Shown here in pieces: positions 28,896 through 37,613 of a stretch of 64,000 bases of DNA. Position 1 is the first letter of the stretch; every line of letters begins with the position of its first letter. The position numbers and the translations under genes are program-made. The notes below the pieces were generated by a model. The model had not been told where the DNA came from, made no database searches, and saw only the letters and a program-made list of their open reading frames with translations. The stretch is from Streptomyces coeruleorubidus (GTDB lineage Bacteria > Actinomycetota > Actinomycetes > Streptomycetales > Streptomycetaceae), in assembly GCF_028885415.1 (NCBI RefSeq), contig NZ_CP118527.1, positions 8,742,001 to 8,806,000 of the forward strand. The letters run 5' to 3'.

Positions 28896-30002
28896 TCATC
28901 CGGCGGTCAGAGTGGTCCACTTCTGGTTGGAGCCGCCGTTGCAGTCCCACAACTGGAGCTGCGTGCCGTCGGCCGTGGAGGAGCCCGGAACGTCGAGGCA
29001 GCGGCCGGAGGCGGGGTTGCGGTAGCCGCCGTTGTGGGGCTGCCAGACCTGGTTGGAGCCGCCGTTGCAGGTCCAGGTCTGCACCTTGGTGCCGTTGGCG
29101 GTGCCCCAGCCGGCGGCGTCGAGGCACTTGCCCATGGAGCGCAGGGTGCCGTCGGTGTAGGCGGACCAGAGCTGGTTGGCACCGTCGCCGCAGCTCCAGA
29201 TCTGGACGGCGGTCCCGTCCGCGGTGCCTGCGCCGTTGACATCCAGGCATTTGCCGGCGATGCCGGACTGCACGCGTGCGGCGGCGGGGGCGGGGTTCTT
29301 CAGCCATCCGGCGTTGTCAGCGGCCTGGATGCCGCGGTGGAAGGCGTCGGCCATCTTCTGGTAGCCCGAGTCGTTGGGATGCAGGGTGTCGGCCAGGTCG
29401 GCCGTGGTCAGGCCGCTCATGTCCACGTATGCGACGTGCTTGCCCGCGGCCTGGGCGTCCCTCACGATGTGGGGGATGGCCTGGTTGTACGCGGCACGGT
29501 ACTGCTCCTCCGAGCCGCTGGTGGACACGACCAGGGAGGCCACGAGGACGGTTGCGTCGGGGACGTCGGCGGTGATCCGGTCGACCAGCGACCTCAGCCG
29601 GGCTGTGGCGGTGGAGACCTGGTAGCTCTCGTTGAGGTCGTTGGTGCCGATCATCAGCGTCACGACGTTGGGCCGGTAACGGGTCAGCGAGGCGTCGGCG
29701 AGTGCGGCGATCTGGTGGATCTTGTATCCGGAGTGACCTTCGTTGTCGGGGTCGGACATCGAACCGCCCCGCAGCGTGCCCACGAAGTCCAGCGGATGGC
29801 CGTCCGTCGCGAGCTTGTTCCACAACGGAGCCCGGTAGCCGTTGCCCGTACTGCTTCCCACGCCCCAGGTTATCGAGTCGCCCAACGGCATGAGCCGCAA
29901 GGGCGTGTTCGAGGCGGCGGAGGCAGGGGCCACACCAGCCGCCGTTACCCCGAGCGCGGCAGCGACGAGCGTGATCAGGGGTAGAAGCCAAGGCTTTCTC
30001 AT
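28896..30002 (-). CDS. Secreted SGNH/GDSL esterase with CBM13
   Basis: A 368-aa secreted carbohydrate esterase. The signal peptide (MRKPWLLPLITLVAAALGVT) is followed by an SGNH hydrolase (about 34-230): block I LMPLGDSITWG with the catalytic Ser, block III MIGTNDL and block V DTLHPNDSGY with the Asp-His pair. A ricin-type CBM13 (about 242-368) has three repeats ending ANQLWSA, SNQVWQP and SNQKWTT. The architecture fits xylan or pectin deacetylation at polysaccharide surfaces. The start ATG at 30002 has AGAGGA about 9 nt upstream. Two inverted repeats in its leader suggest dedicated control. It is separate from the GH36 operon because the LacI operators lie beyond its stop. Confidence 0.9.
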   Translation of the reverse strand: MRKPWLLPLITLVAAALGVTAAGVAPASAASNTPLRLMPLGDSITWGVGSSTGNGYRAPLWNKLATDGHPLDFVGTLRGGSMSDPDNEGHSGYKIHQIAALADASLTRYRPNVVTLMIGTNDLNESYQVSTATARLRSLVDRITADVPDATVLVASLVVSTSGSEEQYRAAYNQAIPHIVRDAQAAGKHVAYVDMSGLTTADLADTLHPNDSGYQKMADAFHRGIQAADNAGWLKNPAPAAARVQSGIAGKCLDVNGAGTADGTAVQIWSCGDGANQLWSAYTDGTLRSMGKCLDAAGWGTANGTKVQTWTCNGGSNQVWQPHNGGYRNPASGRCLDVPGSSTADGTQLQLWDCNGGSNQKWTTLTAG

Positions 30003-30023
30003 GCAGGCGTCCTCTTCTGCGAG

Positions 30024-30058
30024 TGATTGCTCAATCAACGCGGCTGAACGCCGTTCAG
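30024..30058. promoter_or_regulatory. Two inverted repeats upstream of the SGNH esterase
   Basis: TGATTG-CT-CAATCA (30024-30037) and CTGAAC-GCC-GTTCAG (30044-30058) are adjacent perfect inverted repeats 22-56 bp before the esterase start. They are operator candidates with unknown regulators. The rest of the gap (30003-30363) shows no gene. Confidence 0.5.
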
Positions 30059-30363
30059 TCGGCAGTCCGGCCGTAGCGGAGTGGGTGGGGAGCCTCTTGC
30101 GCTGTGAGCGTTGACAACACCGAGCCATCCGGCGTCCCGTCCGGGGCCGGCCTTCCTGTGCCGAGCGGGTTCGGCTCGGACCGGCCCCTCAAGCGCACTC
30201 GTACAGATATCACGCAGACCTCAGCCTGGACATCCCATGGATGCGAGAATCTGGGGATCGGTGACGCAGGGGCGAGTCTGCGTCATTCTTCCCGTCGCCG
30301 CTGCTCCGACGGTCTGCTCGCCGCCTTCTCCTTCTCTGGCGCCGACCTATCAACATCCCATGT

Positions 30364-31152
30364 ATGACTGCTATGTTCGACCCCGTCCTCGCGGGGGTTC
30401 GCGAGGACTTGGAAGAGCGTAAGCGTGCGACGCCGTTGGCGGAGCTGCGTTCTCGGGTAGCGGATGCGGCACCGGCGCTTGACCCTCTGCCTGCTTTCCG
30501 TGCGCCTGGGGTGTCCGTCATCGCGGAGGTGAAGCGAAGGAGCCCCAGCAAGGGTGCGTTGGCGGACATTCCTGACCCTGCGTCCCTCGCGGCCCAGTAC
30601 GCGGCCGGTGGTGCGGCTGCGATCAGTGTGCTCACCGAGAGCAGGCGTTTCGGTGGCTCCCTCGCCGATCTGGTCGAGGTGCGTGCCCGGGTCCAAGTGC
30701 CCGTTCTGCGCAAGGATTTCATCGTCGATCCCTATCAGCTGTGGGAAGCTCGCGCGCACGGCGCCGATCTTGCGCTTCTCATGGTCGTGTCGCTGGACGA
30801 CGGTCGGCTCACGGATTTGATGGGGCTGTGCAGGGAGTTGGGTCTCACGCCGCTCGTGGAGGCGCACACGGCCGAGGAGGTGCGGCGTGCTGTCGCCGCA
30901 GGAGCTGAGCTCCTCGGTATCAACGCGCGGGACCTGACAACGCTGGATGTGGATCGCACCGTGTTCGGCGACCTCGTGTCGGGCGTCCCGGAAGGTACGG
31001 TCAGGGTCGCGGAATCGGGAGTGGCGGGCCCGAAGGATGTCGCGGAGTACCGCGGCTGGGGAGCTGACGTGGTCCTGGTCGGCGAGGCACTGGTCCGCTC
31101 GGGGGACCCGCGCGGCGCCGTGCGTGAGTTCATCGGGGCTGCGGGGGCGTAA
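30364..31152 (+). CDS. trpC: Indole-3-glycerol phosphate synthase, copy 1
   Basis: A 262-aa TrpC, the TIM-barrel enzyme closing CdRP to indole-3-glycerol phosphate in tryptophan synthesis. Key blocks are intact: [53 protein letters not shown] and [13 protein letters not shown]. From codon 8 on it lies in an 818-bp segment almost identical to copy 2 (41130). Its first codons (MTAMFDPV) differ and lack a ribosome site, unlike copy 2, so expression is doubtful; an alternative ATG is at 30373. It carries V and D where copy 2 has A (RSRVAD/RSRAAD) and N (NARDL/NARNL). No other trp genes are in the window. Confidence 0.9.
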   Translation: MTAMFDPVLAGVREDLEERKRATPLAELRSRVADAAPALDPLPAFRAPGVSVIAEVKRRSPSKGALADIPDPASLAAQYAAGGAAAISVLTESRRFGGSLADLVEVRARVQVPVLRKDFIVDPYQLWEARAHGADLALLMVVSLDDGRLTDLMGLCRELGLTPLVEAHTAEEVRRAVAAGAELLGINARDLTTLDVDRTVFGDLVSGVPEGTVRVAESGVAGPKDVAEYRGWGADVVLVGEALVRSGDPRGAVREFIGAAGA

Positions 31153-31203
31153 CGGCGCAGGGCTCGGCCAGGGGCGCGCCTGGCGATGCCGGGCCGAGCC
31201 GCT
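30386..31203 (+). repeat. 818-bp direct repeat, left copy (contains trpC)
   Basis: Identical in length and phase to 41149-41966 (constant offset 10763, no indels), with only about four substitutions noticed by eye (near 30460, 30600, 30929 and 31039). It begins at TCCTCGCGGGGG within the trpC coding region and ends 51 nt after the trpC stop, just past the terminator. Confidence 0.93.
31161..31200 (+). terminator. trpC terminator (copy 1; duplicated at 41924-41963)
   Basis: Stem GGCTCGGCC (31161-31169) pairs with GGCCGAGCC (31192-31200); the loop itself can fold (GGGGCGCGCC). The same hairpin is in the second repeat. Confidence 0.6.
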
Positions 31204-31290
31204 CATCGCCAAACCGGCTGTCAACGCTCGGCGAGACGTATCGGCGGTGCTCGTCGCCATCGTCGCACCAGGCCTGACGGTCACTCAGGC

Positions 31291-31719
31291 TCAGCGGCGC
31301 CCGGCGGGGACGACCCGTTCGGCGTCCGCGTCCTGGACGACCAGGCCCTCCTGCATGAACGGCAGGGGGGCCTGTCGTTTTCGGAGGAAGCGGGACCTGG
31401 GGAAGAGGAGCCGGGGGACGGCGGCGAGGAGAACGAGCACATTGCCGCGCGGGCCCAGGAGTACGCCCAGGCCCGCACCGCGCCGGGCGGCATCGTGGCG
31501 CCGGGCGCGTTCGGGGCGGCTTTCGGCGAGATGCCGAACCTGCCTGACGCCAGGGGCGGTTGGCGCAACAACCAGCCGACAGCTCAAGGGTGCCTGGAAG
31601 CCGGAGTTCGCGCCCGACCCGGACTGCGTACCGGGCGGCCCGCCGGCCCGGACGGGCGCCCGTACGAGGCCACGCACGGGCGCGGGATCTGGTCGATCGA
31701 GGTGCGGAACCTCCGGTGA
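31291..31719 (+). pseudogene. Remnant of a secreted BNR/propeller-type protein (ends kept, middle lost)
   Basis: The first part encodes an acidic helical segment (LDDQALLHERQGGL, AARAQEYAQARTAPGGI) like the N-terminal region of large secreted BNR-repeat proteins. About 100 codons later the last part reads GRPYEATHGRGIWSIEVR, resembling the final ATHGRGIW blade of sortilin/GH74-type propellers, followed by TGA. The intervening several hundred residues are missing, and no signal peptide or ribosome site is evident. The remaining DNA to 31904 contains no gene. The assignment rests on these short motifs. Confidence 0.35.
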
Positions 31720-31904
31720 CCTTCCGGCGTACGGCGGTCGCGGTGACATGAGCCGGAGCAGCACGACTACCTGACCGAACACGTCGGCTACGACGAAGCA
31801 AGACCGGCGATGTGACGGCCGCGCCGCAAGGCAGCGAGTCGCGTGGAGTCGGCCGCCAGGTTCTGGTCGATGCCCACGAGCACGGTCAGTTGGGCGGTCG
31901 ATCA

Positions 31905-32360
31905 TCAGCCAGGAGACAAGTCTGCACCCGCGTTGCGCATCATGCGCTGCAGTACCTTCAGGGTGATCAGGTATTCCTCGTCCGGTATTCCCGTGTGCAC
32001 AAGTGTCCGGCTGGCGCGCTGAGTCTCGGCCGCTCGCTGGTGCAGTGCCCTGCCTTCTTCGGTGATCCGGAGTCGGCCGGCCCCGTCCAGAACGAGCAGC
32101 TTCCGCTCCATCAGCAGGTCGATGTCAGGAACGATCCCGGCCCCGACGTCCAGGTTGCCCTGCTGGGCACGAATCACCTCGTCCCGGGTGGCACCGTTCT
32201 CGCTGTGCAGCACCTGGTGCAGCACCCACCACTGGGGCTGTGTGATTCCGATGGCCGCGAGTCGTCCCCTGACGTACGCCGTAAGCGTCTTGTTCGCGGC
32301 CCACGTCCAGTACCCGATCGGCTGGTTCACCAGCTCTGCGTCGTCGTGCGAGTACTCCAT
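31905..32360 (-). CDS. MarR-family transcriptional regulator
   Basis: A 151-aa winged-helix regulator: LAAIGITQPQWWVLHQVLHS, then RDEVIRAQQGNLDVGAGIVP, then LMERKLLVLDGAGRLRITEE gives the HTH-wing order of MarR proteins. The C-terminal helices form the dimer interface. The ATG at 32360 overlaps the stop of the upstream DinB-type gene (TGATG), so the two are co-translated; a GTG one codon earlier is possible. The ligand is unknown. The pairing with a thiol-dependent DinB-fold enzyme suggests a response to an electrophile or oxidant. Confidence 0.85.
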   Translation of the reverse strand: MEYSHDDAELVNQPIGYWTWAANKTLTAYVRGRLAAIGITQPQWWVLHQVLHSENGATRDEVIRAQQGNLDVGAGIVPDIDLLMERKLLVLDGAGRLRITEEGRALHQRAAETQRASRTLVHTGIPDEEYLITLKVLQRMMRNAGADLSPG

Positions 32361-32998
32361 CACGCCTCCTTCTCTCTGCCGGTTCGCCCACCTTCGTCAT
32401 CAGCAGCTGTCGCTGGGAGCCTGCGCCCGTAGGCGAGCAGCAGGAGCTCTTGAGCGGGGCGCGCCACCTGGGTGCCCGTGCCGTACGACCACTCCAGGTC
32501 GGTGGCCCGCAGTTCGACATCGCCGAGGTTCGCCCGGAAGAAGCGGAGCGTGCTCGGCTTGACGGTTTCCAGCACGATCCGCAGGCGATCTTTGGGGACT
32601 TGTCGCCCGAGCCCGAGCGCGACGGTGATGTCCAATCCGTGGATGACGTCGTGACCGAGTGCCGCTGCCAGGCCTCCCACCGGCGGTCTCCAGGGGTGAT
32701 GGGCGTTGTCCCGCAGTGCTGTGGCGAGTTCATGTGGGGTGAGGGCAGCGGCGTCGCGGCGCGCGATACGGTCGGTCATCCGGTGCAGATTGCCTCCCGC
32801 CCGAGCGAGCTCCAGCGCCGTCCTGCCGAACGAGTACCTGAATCCCATGCTCATGTGTGCGGCGACCTCTCGCACCCGCCACCCGCTGCACAAGGTCGGC
32901 GCATCCCACTGTTCATCGGTCAGTCCGTCGAGCACGTCCGCCAGTTCGCGCCGCTCGGCCGCGATCTCGGCACGGACGTCCACCGCTGCACTCTTCAT
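32360..32998 (-). CDS. DinB/maleylpyruvate-isomerase-fold metalloprotein
   Basis: A 212-aa member of the mycothiol-dependent maleylpyruvate isomerase/TIGR03083 family (four-helix DinB bundle binding a divalent metal). Signature elements are LADVLDGLTDEQWDAPTLCS, GWRVREVAAHMSMG (first metal His) and GHDVIHGLDITVALG (second His pair). These proteins use mycothiol or catalyse unknown thiol transfers. The ATG at 32998 is the normal start for the family. Its stop overlaps the MarR start, and it is divergent from a LysR gene whose start is 71 bp away. Confidence 0.8.
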   Translation of the reverse strand: MKSAAVDVRAEIAAERRELADVLDGLTDEQWDAPTLCSGWRVREVAAHMSMGFRYSFGRTALELARAGGNLHRMTDRIARRDAAALTPHELATALRDNAHHPWRPPVGGLAAALGHDVIHGLDITVALGLGRQVPKDRLRIVLETVKPSTLRFFRANLGDVELRATDLEWSYGTGTQVARPAQELLLLAYGRRLPATAADDEGGRTGREKEA

Positions 32999-33069
32999 GA
33001 TCACCAGCGTCTCGGACCCTTGGCCAGAAGTCCAAGAGACAGTAATTCTCGCAACTAGCATCTCCGCTT

Positions 33070-34011
33070 ATGGAGCTCCGCCAGCTGCAGTACTTCCTCA
33101 CCGTCGTCGAAGAAGCCAACTTCACCCGCGCCGCGGCCCGCCTGCATGTTGCGCAACCGGGGGTGAGTGCCCAGATCCGGCAGCTGGAGCGGGAACTCGG
33201 GCAACCCCTGCTGGACCGGTCCGGACGAAGGGTGACCACCACCGAAGCGGGTGAAGCTGTCCTTCCCTACGCGCGGGCAGCACTTGCGGCCATCGAGGGG
33301 ATGCGGCAGACGGTGGACGAGTTCACCGGTCTGGTCCGAGGACATGTCACCATCGGCGTCGTCTCAGGTGCGGCCACCGACGAGTACGACCTGGCCGCCT
33401 TGCTCGCCGACTTCCACGACGAGCACCCGCAGGTGGAGATTTCCCTCACCGAGGACACTTCAGCACGCATGCTCACCGCCCTGCGTCGCGGTGAACTCGA
33501 CCTCGCCCTCGTCGGCGTCGCCGACGAGGGTCCCCTGCCGGGCCTCAGCCTCCAGGTCGTGATCGACACTCCACTGGTCGCCGCCATGACCCCAAAGGAC
33601 CCACTGCTCCTCCCCGTCGGGCGTACAACGCTCCCACTGGCCGCGCTCGCTGACCGCCCGCTCATCAGCCTTCCACGGGGCACCGGCATACGCGGCGCAC
33701 TCGAACGCGCCTGCCGACAGGCCGGTTTCCAGCCACGCATCGCCTTCGAGGTCGCCGCGCCGAGCCTGCTGACACGCTTCGCCGCCCGCGGCCTCGGGGT
33801 TGCCGTCCTCCCGGAGATCTCGTCCGAAGACGCAGCCGCTCTCGGCCTCCGCACCCTCCCTCTGACCTCCCCCCGCCTCCGCGGCCGGATTGCCCTCGCA
33901 TGGCCGACGGACGGACCCGACACTCCGGCGGCGAAGGCCCTCCTCATCCGCATGCAAAAGGCCCTGCCACCGGCCAGACCCGCACAGGACACCAGGAGCC
34001 GGATGTCGTAG
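33070..34011 (+). CDS. LysR-family transcriptional regulator
   Basis: A 313-aa LysR regulator: MELRQLQYFLTVVEEANFTR, AAARLHVAQPGVSAQIRQLE and LERELGQPLLDRSGRRV form a canonical HTH. The CynR-like effector domain follows (about 90-300). It is divergent from the DinB-marR pair. The intergenic string GAGA-cagtaat-TCTC near 33030 is a weak operator candidate. The target is probably the divergent pair. It starts at ATG 33070 with no strong ribosome site visible. Confidence 0.87.
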   Translation: MELRQLQYFLTVVEEANFTRAAARLHVAQPGVSAQIRQLERELGQPLLDRSGRRVTTTEAGEAVLPYARAALAAIEGMRQTVDEFTGLVRGHVTIGVVSGAATDEYDLAALLADFHDEHPQVEISLTEDTSARMLTALRRGELDLALVGVADEGPLPGLSLQVVIDTPLVAAMTPKDPLLLPVGRTTLPLAALADRPLISLPRGTGIRGALERACRQAGFQPRIAFEVAAPSLLTRFAARGLGVAVLPEISSEDAAALGLRTLPLTSPRLRGRIALAWPTDGPDTPAAKALLIRMQKALPPARPAQDTRSRMS

Positions 34012-34045
34012 CCGGATCTGTGGTGTTCCCGGGCGGTCGGTGCGG

Positions 34046-35324
34046 TCACCAGTTCATCGGCAGACCGGCGACGAACGAGGTGAGCCGCTCGGAGACGACT
34101 CGGTCGTCGCGGGCCGAGTAGTGCCATTGGCAGCCGAGGAAGTCCAGGTCCGAACTGTCGAGGAACCAGTAGCGGATCCCGCCGTCGCCGGCGTCGTTGC
34201 GCGTCTTGACCACCTGCTGGACGTGGCCGGCGAACTGGCCGGTGCCGACGGCCACGATGGTCGTGGCGGCGCCGTAGCGAGTCCGCAGTTTCTGGAGGAA
34301 GTCGCCGTAGGCGCTGCGGTAGGCGGCCGAGAGGCTGTCGGGCGTCCACGGCTCACCGGGGTTGACTGCGGTCGAGAAGTCGTTGGTGCCGAGGTTGACC
34401 ACTACGAGCTGGGGGCGCCAGGTGCCCGGGTTCTGCCAGACGTCGCCGGACACGTTGAGCAGGGCACGATCGTAGAAGGTCCGGTACGTGACATCCGGTG
34501 AGCCTCCGTTGTGGTTGCGCACCATGCCGAGGCCCGAGTAGCCATTGATCTGGTAGTCGGCATTGAGTCGCCGGGCGGTGAGGGTGCCGTAGCTCACGTC
34601 GGCGTTGGTGGTCCGCTTGACCTGGTCCGGGGCGCACTCGCGGGACGTCGAGAGGTTGCCGTAGCCCACCGTGAGGGAGTCACCGATGAAACTCGATCTG
34701 GCGGTTGCGGGCCGTCGGTTTGCTCAGTACGGCACCGCCGGGCGCGGCCAAGAAGCCCCCGAACGTACTCGTGTCCCCTGGGCTGTCGTTGCGCTTGACG
34801 AGCCGGACGGTGTGCTCACGGTTCTGCAGCCCGTTGATCCAGTGCGTGGTGTCGCCGGGCGTGACAAGTGTGGCGACGGTGGTTCCGTCCACCTGGACGT
34901 CGTAATCGGCGGCCGAGTCATTGAGCACGATGCCCACGCCGGTGCCGGTGACGCGGCCCTCGAAGTACACGCCAGGCCAGCTGTACTGCACGGTGTTTCC
35001 GGCGTCCTTGACCCGCCCCGCGGTGTGCACCTGTGCCGGCACTCCTGTCGCGCGGACCAGTTGCCACTGCTGGTTGGCCCCGCCCCAGTCGGTGAACTGC
35101 ACGACCTTGCCTCCGTCGGCGGTGGAGGCGTTCTGGACCTCGACGGCCTTGCCGCTGCCCCGGTTGACCAGCACATACCAGCCGTTCGGATCCACAGTGG
35201 CCGCCTGCGCCGTCCCGGCGGTGCCCAACCCGGTCAGAAGCGCCGCCAGTAAGGCGGTCACCGCGGTCAGCACGCCCGTACGCCTCCCGCGGCCCGACCA
35301 CGCGCCATTGAATGTCATATGCAT
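34046..35324 (-). pseudogene. CE2-type acetylxylan esterase with truncated CBM13, frameshifted at the catalytic Ser motif
   Basis: Signal peptide (GVLTAVTALLAALLTGLGTA) and a single CBM13 repeat lead into the CE2 jelly-roll domain (GVYFEGRVTGTGVGIVLND, YDVQVDGTTVATLV) and an SGNH domain (NLGTNDF; CQWHYSARDD). At 34689-34691 one extra A (T on the coding strand) turns RQIEFIGDSLTVGYG into RQIEFHR-stop. The frame is lost exactly at the GDSL nucleophile; removing one base restores a full protein of about 425 aa. The CBM13 is a hybrid of repeats 1 and 3 of the CBM13-GH62 gene at 45227, from which the 5' part is a near-identical copy. The usual Asp of the DWHP motif is Gln. Start (35324 or 35318) is uncertain. 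Confidence 0.8.
35051..35302 (-). repeat. 252-bp inverted copy of the signal peptide/CBM13 region of the GH62 gene
   Basis: Read on the minus strand it matches 45258-45409 followed directly by 45684-45791, with very few mismatches. The join falls in the shared string CAGCGG(C/G)AAGGC, so about 274 bp (two CBM13 repeats) are missing here. Confidence 0.88.
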
Positions 35325-35381
35325 GCCATCTCTCTGCATTCGTGTCCCTTCTTGCGCCGCCTCGTCAGCGGCATCCGCCGG

Positions 35382-37613
35382 CTACAGCGCGGTGAAGGTC
35401 CACAGCAGGTTGGTGCTGCTGCCGTAGGTCCACTGCTTGGTGGTGGAGCCCGAGTCGACGTTGCCGCCGCCGTCGAGGACCAGGCCGGTGGTGCGGTTGG
35501 CGATCGAATAGCGGTCGCCGCCCCGGTGGGTGATGGTCCACTGCTGGTTGGGGCCGCCGTTCCAGGCGGCCTGCCGGGCGGCGGAGCCGTCGGCGGTGGC
35601 GCCCCAGCCGTCGGCGACCATGCCGTTCGTGCGGTTGACCAGCCTGTAGTAGCCGCCTCCGACAGCCTCCGCCTGCCACTGCAGATTCGAACTGCCGTTC
35701 CAGGTCCACTGCTTGAGGTTGGAGCCGGAGGCGACGTTGCCGCCGCTGTCCAGGGCGAGGCCGTTAGTGGTGTTGGTGATCCGGAAGTACGTCGCCGGGT
35801 TGAACCGGACCTTCAGTGAGGTGATCTGGTCGTTGTTGCCGGTGACCCTGAGGTCGGGGTTGTCGGCGGTGAAGGTCCAGGAGGTGCCGGTGAAGTCGTC
35901 TCCGGAGTAGCCGATCACTTGATAGCCGGGGGCCGGCCGGAGGGAGGAGAGGGTGCGCGGGCCCGGCCCGGCCGCGGACAGGTCGGCCGCGGTGTAGTCG
36001 CCGACGGTGAGGACGGCGGCCTTGCCGGTGTAGTTGACGTCCGTGAAGGCGATGGCGCCGGCCAGCGGCCGCAGACCGGGGATCGTGCCGGAGAAGTTGA
36101 GTTTCAGGACGTAGGCGCCCGCGCTGTACGGCGCGGAGGACGGCAGGGTGATCGTGAGGCCGGAGGCGTTCTGGGTCGGCGTGGGCAGGTCGATGTAGGT
36201 GCCGGCGGTGGTGCCGAGGAGCTTCACCGAGGTCAGCGAGGAGAGGTTGATCCGGTCCGAGCCGAGGGTCTTGATCGTCAGCGAGCTGCCGGGCCAGCCG
36301 AGGACGGTGGCGTACAGGACGTCGTCGGCCTTGTTGCGGGTGAATCGGATGTCCTGCGCGGTACCGGCGTGCGGGGTGGTGAACGAACCGCCGCCCATCT
36401 TCGTCGGGCCTTCGCCGTACGCGGTCCAGGCGCGGGTCGCGTACACCGCCTCGCCGAAGCGCTTCAGGTGGTCGCCGATACCGAGCAGGATGTCCTTCTG
36501 CGCCTGGGGGATGGTGCCGTCGGCCATCGGTGCGATGTTCAGCAGCACATTGCCGTTCTTGCTGACCCGGTCGATGAACGAGTGCAGCATCTGCTGGGTG
36601 GTGTAGTAGCCGATGCCCTGGGTGTAGCACCAGCTGCTGCTGGAGATGCTGTCGTCGGTCAGCCAGTACGGGCTGGTGAGATCGGCCGGGCCGCCGCGTT
36701 CGTAGTCGAAGACCTCGCCCTTGCCGTTCATGCCGTCCTTGTAGGTGGCGACGACCTCGCGGCCCCAGCTGTTGGCCTGGTTGTAGTAGTACGCCAGGAA
36801 GTTCAGGCGCTGTTGCTCGTCGACGGCGTCAAGATTGAAGTCCTGCCACAGGATGTCGGGCTTGGCACGGTCGATGACCTCTTTCAGCTTGTCGAACCAG
36901 AGCTGGTTCGCCGTGGTCGAGTCCAGTTGCCCGTAGAGCTTCTTGAGGCTGCTGTCCGTCTGCGCGGGGACGAATTCGTAGAAGCCGGTGAAGTTGTACG
37001 CGTGGTGCATGGCCACCAGCAGCTTCAGGCCCTTGGCACGGATGGCCCTGGAGAAGAGCTCCAACAGGTCCAGCCCTGGCCCCTTCTTCACCGAGTTCCA
37101 CTCGTTGACCTGGCTGTCCCACATGGAGAAGCCGTCGTGGTGCTCGGCGACCGGGCCGGCGAACCTGGCGCCGGCGTCGACGAAGAGCTGCACCCACTCG
37201 TCAGGGTCGAACTTCCCGCCGGCCGACTTCAGCTTCGGGGCGAACTTCACGGTGTTGCCCGCCAGGTCCTTCGCTCCGTTGATGAAGTTGTGGTACGGCC
37301 ACGCTGAGGGCCGGCCGTAGGTCGCGATGTGGTGCTTGTTGGGCGAGCTCCCGGACTGGTACATGCCGCGCGGGTACCACTCGTTGTCGAAGGCGGGGAC
37401 GCTGAAGGCACCCCAGTGGAAGTAGATCCCGAACTTCGCGTCCTGGAACCACTCCGGAGCCGGCGGGTGCTGGTCGACCGAGTCCCAGTCGGGCGTGTAC
37501 GTGGTGGGCGTCGCTTCGGCGACACCGGCACTGAACACATCTCCGGCAACGGCCGCCGCGACCACGCAGGTTGCGGAGGCCACGAACTGGCGTCTGTTGA
37601 TCGAGCTCGACAT
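35382..37613 (-). CDS. Tat-exported GH29 alpha-L-fucosidase with beta-gamma-crystallin-like domain and CBM13
   Basis: A 743-aa secreted fucosidase. SINRRQFVASATCVV is a twin-arginine signal. The GH29 barrel (about 38-400) shows WFQDAKFGIYFHWGAFSVPA, PVAEHHDGFSMWDS and nucleophile Asp258 in ILWQDFNLDA. A beta-sandwich (about 400-510) follows. Residues of about 515-605 (IAFTDVNYTGKAAVLTVGDY, GYQVIGYSGDDFTGTSWTF, NNDQITSLKVRF) look like a two-motif beta-gamma-crystallin domain, an uncommon partner. The C-terminal ~130 residues are a ricin-type CBM13. The ATG at 37613 has AGGGA upstream. It is divergent from the decayed L-fucose catabolic genes, so it once supplied their substrate. Confidence 0.92.
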   Translation of the reverse strand: MSSSINRRQFVASATCVVAAAVAGDVFSAGVAEATPTTYTPDWDSVDQHPPAPEWFQDAKFGIYFHWGAFSVPAFDNEWYPRGMYQSGSSPNKHHIATYGRPSAWPYHNFINGAKDLAGNTVKFAPKLKSAGGKFDPDEWVQLFVDAGARFAGPVAEHHDGFSMWDSQVNEWNSVKKGPGLDLLELFSRAIRAKGLKLLVAMHHAYNFTGFYEFVPAQTDSSLKKLYGQLDSTTANQLWFDKLKEVIDRAKPDILWQDFNLDAVDEQQRLNFLAYYYNQANSWGREVVATYKDGMNGKGEVFDYERGGPADLTSPYWLTDDSISSSSWCYTQGIGYYTTQQMLHSFIDRVSKNGNVLLNIAPMADGTIPQAQKDILLGIGDHLKRFGEAVYATRAWTAYGEGPTKMGGGSFTTPHAGTAQDIRFTRNKADDVLYATVLGWPGSSLTIKTLGSDRINLSSLTSVKLLGTTAGTYIDLPTPTQNASGLTITLPSSAPYSAGAYVLKLNFSGTIPGLRPLAGAIAFTDVNYTGKAAVLTVGDYTAADLSAAGPGPRTLSSLRPAPGYQVIGYSGDDFTGTSWTFTADNPDLRVTGNNDQITSLKVRFNPATYFRITNTTNGLALDSGGNVASGSNLKQWTWNGSSNLQWQAEAVGGGYYRLVNRTNGMVADGWGATADGSAARQAAWNGGPNQQWTITHRGGDRYSIANRTTGLVLDGGGNVDSGSTTKQWTYGSSTNLLWTFTAL

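Noticed and set aside
30364..31152. A trp attenuator or Trp-rich leader peptide upstream of either trpC
   Set aside because: No short frame with clustered Trp codons and no alternative hairpins were found before 30364 or 41130.
36450..36465. GAAGCGCTTC resembling the LacI-type operator of the GH36 operon
   Set aside because: It lies deep within the GH29 coding region, lacks the outer palindrome bases and is not near a promoter.
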